From Flavobacterium frigidimaris (GTDB lineage: Bacteria; Bacteroidota; Bacteroidia; Flavobacteriales; Flavobacteriaceae): 50,371 nt of DNA. The position numbers and the translations under genes were made by a program. The stretch is taken from NCBI GenBank assembly GCA_900129595.1, contig FQWG01000028.1, forward strand, positions 1 through 50,371. Direction: 5' to 3'. Below are positions 14,661-22,372 of this stretch, one piece after another. Below the pieces are notes generated by a model. It did not search any database, had not been told where the DNA came from, and saw only the letters and a list, made by a program, of their open reading frames with translations. The number at the start of each line of letters is the position of its first letter. Positions within the stretch are counted from its first letter, which is position 1.

Positions 14661-15281
14661 ATGTTTAGCAAAATGAAAAATATTGACACTGCCTTTCGGC
14701 ATGTTCGTGGTTTTACCCTGCTGGTCATTATAGGATGTATCCTGATTAGCTGCTTTTCACTTTATAAAAGTTTTGCGCTTGTATCTCAAATGCAGAACAA
14801 GGTTTATATACTGGCTAACGGAAAGGCGCTGGAAGCCTATGCTTCGGACCGAAAAGACAATATACCTGTAGAGGCAAGGGATCATGTAAAAACGTTTCAT
14901 AAGCTGTTTTTTACGCTTGACCCGGATGATAAAGTCATTAAAAGCAATGTAACAAAAGCTCTTTATCTGGCGGATGACAGTGCCAAAAGGGTTTATGATG
15001 ATTTAAAGGAAAACGGTTACTACTCCGGTATCATATCAGGGAACGTCAGCCAAACGATACAGATTGACAGTGTGACTATTGATCTTAACAACTATCCGTA
15101 TGGATTCCGATGTTATGCTACTCAAAATATCATTCGCACCACCAGCATTGCACATCGGAACCTTATCACTGAAGGTAACCTTCGTAACGTATCGAGAAGC
15201 GATAACAATCCACATGGCTTTTTAATCGAGCGTTGGAATACTATTGAGAATAGGGACATAAGTACCGAAAATAGAAAATAA
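14661..15281 (+). CDS. traK: TraK, VirB8-like conjugation protein
   Basis: A 206-residue bitopic membrane protein. A short cytoplasmic N-terminus (MFSKMKNIDTAFRHVRG) is followed by one membrane segment (about residues 17-40) and a periplasmic domain containing ARDHVKTFHKLFFTLDPDD, typical of TraK of Bacteroidota elements. TraK corresponds to VirB8, which nucleates the inner-membrane complex. The gene sits between traJ and a small membrane protein gene, and length and order agree with CTnDOT traK. Confidence 0.9.
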   Translation: MFSKMKNIDTAFRHVRGFTLLVIIGCILISCFSLYKSFALVSQMQNKVYILANGKALEAYASDRKDNIPVEARDHVKTFHKLFFTLDPDDKVIKSNVTKALYLADDSAKRVYDDLKENGYYSGIISGNVSQTIQIDSVTIDLNNYPYGFRCYATQNIIRTTSIAHRNLITEGNLRNVSRSDNNPHGFLIERWNTIENRDISTENRK

Positions 15282-15294
15282 TAAATCTGCCATC

Positions 15295-15789
15295 ATGAAA
15301 TTCACTTTTAAAAGAAACAGCGAAAAAAACAATGTTATGGAAAGGGCTAAAAATAATCTATGGCAAAAGTTTGAACAGGCTAATCTGCGATTACAGTATA
15401 AATGCGCCCATTGGCTCGAACTTAAAACGGCTCATTTTTCAAGTCTTAACTGGATTGTGATTCTATTCGCCTTTATAGTGTTTACAGGAGGTTGCAGTAT
15501 TTACCTAATTGTGAATAGCTTTTCAAATAATAAATCTAGAAATATAACAATAGCTCCGATTACCAAACCAACCAATCATATACCATTAAAAGAAAAGCCT
15601 CTTGAACTCAATGCGATTATTAGTAAAACAGAATTTGAAAAAATCACAAGTTTTAGGAAATATATGGATAGTCTGGGGCGAAGTCCCACAGGCAAAAAAA
15701 CTCATGACAGCATTGTATTAAATCGTCCCGGACTTCTGGACAGTTTAACAATAATAGAAAATTATTATTACTCACATCTTAAAAATTAA
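15295..15789 (+). CDS. small conjugation membrane protein (TraL position)
   Basis: A 164-residue protein with a basic N-terminal 55 residues, a single membrane segment near residues 56-78 (WIVILFAFIVFTGGCSIYLI) and a periplasmic tail with FRKYMDSLGRSPTGKKTHDS. The gene between traK and traM is called traL in CTnDOT, where it is also short and membrane-bound. Sequence recognition is weak, so the equivalence rests on position and layout. The intergenic gap to traM is 4 nt, implying coupled expression. Confidence 0.65.
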   Translation: MKFTFKRNSEKNNVMERAKNNLWQKFEQANLRLQYKCAHWLELKTAHFSSLNWIVILFAFIVFTGGCSIYLIVNSFSNNKSRNITIAPITKPTNHIPLKEKPLELNAIISKTEFEKITSFRKYMDSLGRSPTGKKTHDSIVLNRPGLLDSLTIIENYYYSHLKN

Positions 15790-15793
15790 TATC

Positions 15794-17077
15794 ATGGAAC
15801 AAAACACAAAATCATTAAAGACCTTAAAGCATCGTAAGATGCTCTTGGTACTGCCAATATTAGCTTTGCCATTTCTAACGGCCATATTTTGGGCATTGGG
15901 CGGTGGAAAAATGGATGCTGCCAATTCAGCAGCAGCACAGCAAAAAGGTTTTAATCTAAAACTTCCCAATGCGAACCTGAAAGAAGGACTTCCGCTCGAT
16001 AAAATGAACTATTACGATCTGGCTGCTCTTGATTCAGCAAAGCTTGATGAACTTATCAAAAAAGATCCAAACTATTTAAGCCAATCCTTTCAGATTGATT
16101 CCACTGAGGACAGCAGTGCTGTTACTCAAAGAAAAGAACAACATGGTTTAAATAAATCTGTTTATCGCGATCCAAACGAAGAAAAAGTGCATCAAAAATT
16201 GGAAGCATTGCAAAAAGCAATCAATACGCCAGTATCAGTCCCAGAGCAAAACAGTAAATATGCTAGATATACAAAATCAAATGAACCCTCAATACATTCC
16301 AATGATGTGGACAGGCTGGAACAAATGATGCAATCCATGAATAAAGAGCAGGAAAGTCAGGATCCGGAACTGCAGCAACTCGGTGGAATGCTGGAGAGTA
16401 TTTTGGATATCCAACATCCAAACAGAGTACAGGAAAAATTAAAAAAAGCTTCCGAGGCTCAGCGTGGACAAGTCTTTGCTATTTCCACCAAAGCGTATGA
16501 AGATCCTATTTCTTTTTTACAAAACAAGGCATTGAACATTTCTGAGTACAAACAGAATGGTTTTTACTCTTTAGACGAATTTGAAAATGATGATTTAATG
16601 CAGAATGCTATAGAAGTCATTATTCATGAAACACAAACAATTGTAAATGGCTCCACAGTTAAGTTCCGACTCATGAATGACATTTTCATAAACGGTATTA
16701 AAGTTCCAAAAGACAATTTTTTGTTTGGAGTGGCTTCCTTAAAAGGAGAACGATTAACAATCAATATTAGTAGTATTAGATACAACAACTCTTTATTCCC
16801 AGTAGATTTGTCTGTTTATGATATGGACGGACTTGCTGGTATATATATTCCGGGAGCCATTAATCGTGATGTTGCCAAAGCTTCGGCTGATCGCTCCATG
16901 CAAACTTTAGGAGTTGCATCACTAGACGATTCCTGGGGAGCTCAAGCAGCGGGAGCGGGAATTGAAGCTGCAAAAAGTCTTCTAAGCAAAAAAGTAAAAC
17001 TGGTTAAAGTAGTTGTAAAAGCAGGTTATAAGGTGCTCTTGCGTGATGAAAAACAGAAACAAAAAGATTCCAATTAA
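15794..17077 (+). CDS. traM: TraM, VirB10-like conjugation protein
   Basis: A 427-residue protein. A basic cytoplasmic start (KTLKHRKM) is followed by one membrane segment (about residues 16-35) and a Gly/Ala/Asn-rich linker. The motif LPNANLKEGLPLDKMNYYDLAALDSAKL is typical of conjugative transposon TraM. The C-terminal domain (from about residue 265) contains AIEVIIHETQTIVNGSTVKF, VPKDNFLFGVASLKGERL and YDMDGLAGIYIPGA. TraM is the VirB10-like scaffold that spans the periplasm and links the inner-membrane complex to the outer-membrane part made by TraN. Confidence 0.93.
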   Translation: MEQNTKSLKTLKHRKMLLVLPILALPFLTAIFWALGGGKMDAANSAAAQQKGFNLKLPNANLKEGLPLDKMNYYDLAALDSAKLDELIKKDPNYLSQSFQIDSTEDSSAVTQRKEQHGLNKSVYRDPNEEKVHQKLEALQKAINTPVSVPEQNSKYARYTKSNEPSIHSNDVDRLEQMMQSMNKEQESQDPELQQLGGMLESILDIQHPNRVQEKLKKASEAQRGQVFAISTKAYEDPISFLQNKALNISEYKQNGFYSLDEFENDDLMQNAIEVIIHETQTIVNGSTVKFRLMNDIFINGIKVPKDNFLFGVASLKGERLTINISSIRYNNSLFPVDLSVYDMDGLAGIYIPGAINRDVAKASADRSMQTLGVASLDDSWGAQAAGAGIEAAKSLLSKKVKLVKVVVKAGYKVLLRDEKQKQKDSN

Positions 17078-17097
17078 AAACTAAAAAAAAGATACAG

Positions 17098-17943
17098 ATG
17101 AAAAATTTAAAACTATTGATGATGGTTTATCTATTATTTATGACCATCGGTGTATTGGCACAGCAAACAGCTAAAAAACATTTATCCCAAACAGAATCCG
17201 ACTCCTTAATGATAGCCTATTCAAAAACGACCAATATTGTATTTCCTTTTGCCATAAAAAGTGTCGACAAAGGAAGTCCCGACATATTGGTACAAAAAGC
17301 AAAAGGTCTTGAAAACATCCTTCAGGTTAAGGCTGCCCAAAAGGGATTTTTCCAGACCAATCTCACGGTAGTAACTGCAGATGGTAAACTCTACTCTTTC
17401 GTGTTGGACTATAATGAAGAGTTTCCACAGCTGAATCTTACACTGAATAAAACTAAGCCGGATGGACAGGAAATTTATTTTTCAGATGAAATTATTAATG
17501 ATCAGGATATTGAGGAATATTCAAAGTTAGCCTTATACGACAAAAAAAAGCTGCGAGGTCAAAGGGAAAATAAATATGATATTGATTTTAGGCTCAACGG
17601 AATTTTTATTCGTGACGAAGTAATGTATTACAGGATAAAAGTAACCAACAATTCTAAAATCAATTATGAGATCGATCAGCTCCGCTTTTTTATTCGCGAC
17701 ACTAAAAAAATAAAACGTACTGCTTCACAGGAAATCGAAATTACACCAATTTATATCCTGAATGATGTTGATAAAATTGAAGCTGAAGCAGAAAATATCT
17801 TTGTATTTGCGCTGCCAAAATTTACAATTCCGGAAAAAAAATATTTAACCATACAGCTAATGGAGAAAAATGGCGGCAGACATTTAGAAGAACATGTCAA
17901 GAATACAAAATTGATACAGGTTACTGTACTTCCAAAATTATAA
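17098..17943 (+). CDS. traN: TraN, VirB9-like conjugation protein
   Basis: A 281-residue exported protein with a signal peptide ending near TIGVLAQ. The mature part begins with AYSKTTNIVFPFAIKSVDKGSPDILVQKAKGLENILQVKAA, the hallmark of the conjugative transposon TraN family, and continues with beta-rich sequence (FRLNGIFIRDEVMYYRIKVTNNS). TraN corresponds to VirB9, which with the TraM C-terminus builds the outer-membrane core of the channel. It follows traM by 20 nt. It is the last recognised channel gene here; TraO and later subunits are not found downstream. Confidence 0.93.
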   Translation: MKNLKLLMMVYLLFMTIGVLAQQTAKKHLSQTESDSLMIAYSKTTNIVFPFAIKSVDKGSPDILVQKAKGLENILQVKAAQKGFFQTNLTVVTADGKLYSFVLDYNEEFPQLNLTLNKTKPDGQEIYFSDEIINDQDIEEYSKLALYDKKKLRGQRENKYDIDFRLNGIFIRDEVMYYRIKVTNNSKINYEIDQLRFFIRDTKKIKRTASQEIEITPIYILNDVDKIEAEAENIFVFALPKFTIPEKKYLTIQLMEKNGGRHLEEHVKNTKLIQVTVLPKL

Positions 17944-17971
17944 ACTATTTAATAATTAAAAAATTGAAATC

Positions 17972-18769
17972 ATGAACGAGAAAAATTTTGAATACTTAAG
18001 AGATCAGATTAAGTATACTGGATTCGGTGAAGCACTGGAATCTCAATTAAAAGAAAAAATGCAGAAGGAAGAGCCTAATTTTACTTTGACGCATAATGCG
18101 CAATACGGTAATGATACCGCTACAGCGACGTTAAATTTTAAAAAATCCGATCAAAGCGACATTTTCTTTTTTAATTCTTATAAAGTCGAATTGCAAAAAG
18201 AAAATTCTAAAGAAACCTTGGAACAAACCTTTTATATCAATAAAGGCAGCAACATAACAATGAAGGAAGCTTACAATCTTATGGAAGGCAGATCGGTAAA
18301 TAAAGATCTCACCAGTAAAGAGGGGGAAGTTTATAATTCTTGGGTTCAAATGGACTTCAAACAATCCGAATCTAATGGAAACTTTAAACTAAACCATTAC
18401 CATCAAAATTATGGTTATGATTTAGAAGCAGCACTGTCCAAACATCCTATTAAAGAACTGGAAACCCCAAAATACAAAGAAGACTTGATAAATTCTTTGA
18501 AAAAAGGAAATCTGCAGAGCGCTACTTTTTTAAAAGAAGGTAATGAGATCAAGCAGTATATTGAAGCCAGCCCGCAATTCAAAACAATTAATATCTATGA
18601 TAATAATATGAAAAGGATTGACAATCGTAAAGCTCAGGAAGAAAAACAATCCGAAAGCCAGCAGACCTCAGAAAAGCAGAGCAGCAAAAAACAAAACCAA
18701 ACTGCCGATGATGATGGACCTGAAATACCAAAGGAAGCTAAGAAAAAAAGGAAAAGCCAATCCATGTAA
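17972..18769 (+). CDS. DUF3945-like cytoplasmic protein, copy 1
   Basis: A 265-residue soluble protein with no signal or membrane segment. A repeated architecture is visible: an N-terminal part (EKNFEYLRDQIKYTGFGEAL), the block TFYINKGSNITMKEAYNLMEGRSVNK, then WVQMDFKQSESNGNFKLNHYHQNYGYDLEAALSKHPIKEL and YIEASPQFKTINIYDNNMKR, followed by a low-complexity basic Gln/Lys tail. The last block is familiar from DUF3945-type proteins on Bacteroidota mobile elements. The next gene is a longer paralogue. The function is unknown; a cytoplasmic role in DNA processing or regulation of transfer is inferred only from the operon. Confidence 0.6.
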   Translation: MNEKNFEYLRDQIKYTGFGEALESQLKEKMQKEEPNFTLTHNAQYGNDTATATLNFKKSDQSDIFFFNSYKVELQKENSKETLEQTFYINKGSNITMKEAYNLMEGRSVNKDLTSKEGEVYNSWVQMDFKQSESNGNFKLNHYHQNYGYDLEAALSKHPIKELETPKYKEDLINSLKKGNLQSATFLKEGNEIKQYIEASPQFKTINIYDNNMKRIDNRKAQEEKQSESQQTSEKQSSKKQNQTADDDGPEIPKEAKKKRKSQSM

Positions 18770-18772
18770 TCG

Positions 18773-19828
18773 ATGAACGAACAACTTCCCGTTAACAGAG
18801 TAGAGGTGGAATTAAATCAGTGGCGCTCCAGGGAAGAGCGTTTTAGTAAACTGTTTAATTTCAGTCTTTCGGGCAATAGGTCACTGATTAAAGAAAAGCT
18901 GCATCATTACGAGCGTATTGGAACAAAGTATAAGCGAACTAAAAATATTGAGGAACGTTTTGCTTTGCAGATGCTCAAGCAGGAAAAGAACAAGATTCTA
19001 AAACAACTTTATCCTAATTTATTAGTACGACTTGTCCGTAAACTGATCATTGCACCACTCATAGACCAAATTGCTGTTCGGAAAGATGCAAAAGAGGAAG
19101 AAAAAAATAACCAATCGCTGTACGATCAGGTGCAGCGTATTGGTTTTAAAGATTTGTCAAATCAAATTGAGCATCAAATCAAACAAGGTCAAGAGCAATT
19201 TACTGTTCCGGTTTCCTATTACGTCAACGAAAAAGAACGACTGGATCACGAGTTGTCTTTTGTAAAAGACCAGAGTGGACAGTATCAATTTGAAGCATAT
19301 AAAACCACTTTGCAAAATGAATCAAAGCCTGATGAAGAGAGAAGCCATTATTTTAAAGTACAACAAGGAAATTCTATTGATACAACACAGGCATATAATT
19401 TATTAGCTGGACGTTCCATTCAGAAGGAAAAATCCTGGATCCAACTAGATCTTAATGATAAAGACGCAAGTGGCAATCACCGCATCAAAGAATTTCATTC
19501 CGGGTATGGTTATGATCTTGAAAAAGCCTTACAGCAACTTCCTTTAAAGGAATTATCAAATAAAACTCAAGCCGATAAATTAAAGGATGATTTAAAACAA
19601 GGAAATCGTTTGCTTGTAACCTTGATTAAAAATGGAAATGAACATCGGTTTTATATTGAAGCTAATCCTCAGTTTAAATCAGTAAACATTTATGACGAGC
19701 ACTCAAGAAAAATTACGCTATCAACTGCATTGGGGAATAAAACAATGGAAACAGTAAAACAGCAGCAAAAGACAAATGAAAGTCAACAGGTGAATCATTC
19801 CACAAGAAATGGTATGCGTGTAAGCTGA
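18773..19828 (+). CDS. DUF3945-like cytoplasmic protein, copy 2 with extra N-terminal domain
   Basis: A 351-residue soluble protein. Residues from about 115 onward repeat the architecture of the previous gene: HYFKVQQGNSIDTTQAYNLLAGRSIQKE, WIQLDLNDKDASGNHRIKEF, GYGYDLEKALQQLPLKELS and FYIEANPQFKSVNIYDEHSRK. The N-terminal 110 residues (QWRSREERFSKLFNF and a basic helical region) are additional. The gap to the preceding stop is 3 nt, so the pair is co-translated. The tandem arrangement suggests duplication followed by N-terminal domain gain. No catalytic motif is visible. Confidence 0.6.
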   Translation: MNEQLPVNRVEVELNQWRSREERFSKLFNFSLSGNRSLIKEKLHHYERIGTKYKRTKNIEERFALQMLKQEKNKILKQLYPNLLVRLVRKLIIAPLIDQIAVRKDAKEEEKNNQSLYDQVQRIGFKDLSNQIEHQIKQGQEQFTVPVSYYVNEKERLDHELSFVKDQSGQYQFEAYKTTLQNESKPDEERSHYFKVQQGNSIDTTQAYNLLAGRSIQKEKSWIQLDLNDKDASGNHRIKEFHSGYGYDLEKALQQLPLKELSNKTQADKLKDDLKQGNRLLVTLIKNGNEHRFYIEANPQFKSVNIYDEHSRKITLSTALGNKTMETVKQQQKTNESQQVNHSTRNGMRVS

Positions 19829-19842
19829 TAATCTAGGAAATA

Positions 19843-20127
19843 ATGAAAACACTAAAACCTTTATCTGATTTCTTTAATGCAATAGAAAAAGATTACCGTA
19901 TTAGTATCACTCATATTGGTATATATGCGGCATTGCTTCAATTTAGGACCGAAAAGGGTTTTGTTAATCCTATTGAGGTCTATAGGTATGAAATCATGAA
20001 GTTAGCCAAGATAACCGGGCCTGTAACCTACCATAAATGCATGCGTGAGCTAAACGAGTATGGTTACATTAGCTATCTGCCAAAACGCAATAGAAACCAG
20101 CGGAGTACAATTTATTTTCCTATATGA
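19843..20127 (+). CDS. small winged-helix DNA-binding protein
   Basis: A 94-residue protein with a helix-turn-helix pattern: THIGIYAALLQFRTEKGF, EIMKLAKITGPVTYHKCMRELNEYGYI as the recognition region, and a beta-wing YLPKRNRNQRSTIYF. It is the last gene of the transfer operon and lies just before a terminator. In similar elements small winged-helix proteins at this place are annotated as transcriptional regulators, and it may control the tra operon or the recombinase operon downstream. The target site is unknown; the iteron-like repeats at 1441-1484 are one candidate. Confidence 0.65.
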   Translation: MKTLKPLSDFFNAIEKDYRISITHIGIYAALLQFRTEKGFVNPIEVYRYEIMKLAKITGPVTYHKCMRELNEYGYISYLPKRNRNQRSTIYFPI

Positions 20128-20156
20128 GTAATTGAAATCAATTTTAATTAATTAGT

Positions 20157-20177
20157 AAAGCCCGGTTGCGGGCTTTT
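20157..20177 (+). terminator. terminator of the transfer operon
   Basis: AAAGCCCG (20157-20164) and CGGGCTTT (20169-20176) form a perfect 8-bp stem with a GTTG loop, followed by a short T tract. It separates the transfer operon from the recombinase operon. Confidence 0.75.
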
Positions 20178-20188
20178 GCTGTCAATAG

Positions 20189-20197
20189 AAGGAGGTG
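20189..20197 (+). promoter_or_regulatory. full Shine-Dalgarno sequence
   Basis: AAGGAGGTG is a near-complete complement of the 16S rRNA 3' end, 4 nt before an ATG at 20202. Such sites are rare in Bacteroidota. It decides the start of the following gene: the ATG at 20202 has better spacing than the overlapping ATG at 20199. Confidence 0.6.
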
Positions 20198-20201
20198 TAT
20201 G

Positions 20202-20426
20202 ATGAGAGAGGAAGAGATTGCTAGAATAACACCACACAGAGCTATGGAATTATTGAGAAAGGATGGTATTGATGTAGATGCTGATCAAGCAAAAATTATC
20301 TTGGATTTTTTCTACGAAATGGCTGAAATAGTGGTTGATACATATTTAGATGAACAAAAATTACGTAAATTTACACTCACACAAAAGCGTGAAAGCAAGT
20401 TTAAACAATCAATATTAAAATCATGA
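20202..20426 (+). CDS. small protein coupled to the recombinase
   Basis: A 74-residue protein beginning MREEEIARITPHRAMELLRK, with an amphipathic helical core (ADQAKIILDFFYEMAEIVVDTYL) and a basic tail. There is no signal or membrane segment. A longer TTG-started reading from 20166 would include the terminator and is rejected. Its stop codon overlaps the ATG of the recombinase (ATGA), so the two are translationally coupled. Small proteins at this position are common before serine recombinases in Bacteroidota. A role as recombination directionality factor or recombinase partner is plausible but not shown. Confidence 0.65.
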   Translation: MREEEIARITPHRAMELLRKDGIDVDADQAKIILDFFYEMAEIVVDTYLDEQKLRKFTLTQKRESKFKQSILKS

Positions 20427-22027
20427 AAATTGCAGATTTATATATCCGTGTAAGTACAGATGAACAGGCAGATAAAGGATATTCGCAAAGGGATCAGGAA
20501 GAACGTTTACGTAAATATTGTGAACTGAATTCCTTTCAGGTTCGAAAAGTGATTATTGAAGATCATTCTGCTAAAACTTTTAACCGTCCATCATGGAAAA
20601 AGCTATTATCAGAGCTTAGAACACGAAGAGGACATTCTGATTTGGTACTCTTTACCAAATGGGATAGGTTTAGTCGTAATGCAGGAGATGCCTATCAGAT
20701 GATAAGTACATTACGCAGATTAGGTGTTGAGCCACAAGCAGTTGAGCAGCCTTTAGATCTTACAATTCCAGAAAACAAAATGATGCTTGCTTTTTATCTT
20801 GCAGCTCCTGAAGTTGAGAATGATCGTAGAGCACTAAATGTTTTACATGGTATGCGTCGGGCCAAGAAAGAAGGTCGTGTTATGGGGATTGCTCCAATAG
20901 GTTACAGTAATAAAATTAGTGAGGATGGTAAAAAATATATCGCAATTAAAGAAAGTGAAGCAAGTATTATGCGATGGGTTTTTAAAGAATTGGCGAAAGG
21001 AAAAATAAATACACAAGAAATCTGGGGATTAGCAATTGATAAAGGACTCAAATGCAGTAAGAATGCTTTTTGGGGTTCCGTACGTAACCCTGTGTATTGT
21101 GGAAAAGTATTCGTGCCAAAATATAAAGAAGAAGAAAGTCAATTAGTAAAAGGACAGCACGAGCCACTAATTTCTGAATCATTGTTTTATGATGTTCAGG
21201 ATGTACTTGATAGTCGTAAAAAAAAGAGAAGAACTACTGTAACGGTAGATCCTGCATTACTATTGCGTGGGCATTTGATATGTCCCAAGTGTGGTAGACT
21301 GCTTACAGGCAGCGCATCTAAAGGACGTAATCAACATTATCACTACTATCACTGCAGATTAGGCTGTACGTTCCGTGAAAAGGCTCCAGAGGTAAATGCG
21401 ATTGTTGCAGATGAAATAAGAAAATATGTAAGACCACTGCCTTTTTTAGAATTATATAAAGAAGTAATAGTATCCGTATTTAAAAATAAAACAAAACATG
21501 AACGCAGTGATGTTAATAGATTAAAAGAAGAACTAGAACAGGCTAATGAAAGATTGACGAAAGCGAGAAATTTACTTATTGCAGGAGATTTAGACCCTAA
21601 TGATTATCGTATAATAAAAATAGAGACTGAGGAAAAAATAAACAGGCTTGAAGCAAAACTAACCACTGGAATTAAAGGAACAGCAAACGTTGAACCCTTG
21701 CTGGATAAGGCTATTAGTCATATTTCTCAACTGGCAACATTATACGAGGAAGGTACAACCGCAAGAAAAAGAAAGATAATTGGTTCGATTTTTCCTGAAA
21801 AGCTCACTTTTGACGGAATAGAGTGTCGAACCACAAGAATCAATGAAGCACTTAGGGTTATGCTCTTATTTTACAATGGTTTAGATAGTAAAAAAAAAAG
21901 GACAAATCAGCTGTTTTCTGATTTGTCCCAAGATGTGACCACGGTGGGATTTGAACCCACACGCCCTTACGAGCACCACCCCCTCAAGATGGCAAGTCTA
22001 CCGTTTCTCCACGTGGCCAAAAAATAA
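20423..22027 (+). CDS. large serine recombinase (ICE integrase), C-terminus read through tRNA-Leu
   Basis: An open frame of 534 residues. The N-terminal resolvase catalytic domain starts YIRVSTDEQ with the nucleophile Ser at residue 11 and includes FTKWDRFSRN. The recombinase domain follows (GIAPIGYS, WGSVRNPVYCGKV), then a zinc ribbon (CPKCG near residue 287, HCRLGC near 310), a coiled coil (RLKEELEQANERL) and the closing NEALRVMLLFYNGL. Residues after about 490 derive from a tRNA-operon terminator and the antisense of tRNA-Leu, seen in VGFEPTRPYEH, a typical antisense tRNA peptide. The enzyme proper probably ends near 21890, and the remaining tail comes from the integration target. Large serine integrases make a two-base-core crossover, so no long direct repeat is expected. 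Confidence 0.93.
   Translation: MKIADLYIRVSTDEQADKGYSQRDQEERLRKYCELNSFQVRKVIIEDHSAKTFNRPSWKKLLSELRTRRGHSDLVLFTKWDRFSRNAGDAYQMISTLRRLGVEPQAVEQPLDLTIPENKMMLAFYLAAPEVENDRRALNVLHGMRRAKKEGRVMGIAPIGYSNKISEDGKKYIAIKESEASIMRWVFKELAKGKINTQEIWGLAIDKGLKCSKNAFWGSVRNPVYCGKVFVPKYKEEESQLVKGQHEPLISESLFYDVQDVLDSRKKKRRTTVTVDPALLLRGHLICPKCGRLLTGSASKGRNQHYHYYHCRLGCTFREKAPEVNAIVADEIRKYVRPLPFLELYKEVIVSVFKNKTKHERSDVNRLKEELEQANERLTKARNLLIAGDLDPNDYRIIKIETEEKINRLEAKLTTGIKGTANVEPLLDKAISHISQLATLYEEGTTARKRKIIGSIFPEKLTFDGIECRTTRINEALRVMLLFYNGLDSKKKRTNQLFSDLSQDVTTVGFEPTRPYEHHPLKMASLPFLHVAKK
21887..21928 (-). terminator. terminator of the tRNA operon, inside the recombinase frame
   Basis: Read on the minus strand, GGACAAATCAG and CTGATTTGTCC form a perfect 11-bp stem (21900-21928) with a 7-nt loop, followed by a run of nine T. 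It ends the Lys-Lys-Leu tRNA transcript. On the plus strand the same bases encode part of the recombinase tail. Confidence 0.85.
21936..22018 (-). tRNA. tRNA-Leu (GAG)
   Basis: An 83-nt class II tRNA. The acceptor stem is GGCCACG with CGTGGTC, discriminator A. The anticodon stem CCATC/GGTGG encloses TTGAGGG (anticodon GAG). There is a long variable arm, and the T loop contains GGTTCAAATCC. CCA is not encoded. It is the last gene of the tRNA operon and overlaps the open frame of the recombinase on the opposite strand. Confidence 0.93.
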
Positions 22028-22060
22028 AAAAGGTCAAGTAAATGAATACTCGACCTTTTG

Positions 22061-22133
22061 TGACCCGACTGGGGCTCGAACCCAGGACCCCATCATTAAA
22101 AGTGATGTGCTCTACCAACTGAGCTATCGAGTC
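22061..22133 (-). tRNA. tRNA-Lys (TTT), copy 2
   Basis: A 73-nt tRNA with acceptor stem GACTCGA/TCGGGTC, anticodon loop CTTTTAA (anticodon TTT) and T arm GGGTTCGAGCCCC. It is identical to the copy 39 nt upstream in the same operon. Confidence 0.95.
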
Positions 22134-22172
22134 ATGCTATCAAGAAAAGTATTTTGTAAATCACAAATTTTG

Positions 22173-22245
22173 TGACCCGACTGGGGCTCGAACCCAGGAC
22201 CCCATCATTAAAAGTGATGTGCTCTACCAACTGAGCTATCGAGTC
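22173..22245 (-). tRNA. tRNA-Lys (TTT), copy 1
   Basis: The first gene of the tRNA operon, 73 nt, with the same acceptor, anticodon and T arms as the second copy. The promoter is about 25 nt upstream at 22270-22301. Confidence 0.95.
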
Positions 22246-22269
22246 AAATTCTTTCCTTGAATGCGGGTG

Positions 22270-22301
22270 CAAATATAAGGAGTTATTTTTGATATTTGCA
22301 A
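22270..22301 (-). promoter_or_regulatory. Bacteroidota-type promoter of the tRNA operon
   Basis: On the minus strand TTG (22299-22301) is followed after 21 nt by TATATTTG (22270-22277), a perfect match to the -7 consensus TAnnTTTG. It precedes tRNA-Lys copy 1. Confidence 0.7.
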
Positions 22302-22321
22302 GCTTATTTATTATAAATTTG
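22289..22321 (+). promoter_or_regulatory. promoter of aroK
   Basis: TTG (22289-22291) and TAAATTTG (22314-22321) are separated by 22 nt and lie 52 nt before the aroK start. The -33 region overlaps that of the divergent tRNA promoter. Confidence 0.5.
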
Positions 22322-22372
22322 TCTTTTTTTACTCAAAATTTACAACACCTTAATTTTTAGGTTCTTATTAAA

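Noticed and set aside
21951..22175. 74-codon frame over the tRNA genes
   Set aside because: It is translated antisense tRNA sequence; the tRNAs are certain.
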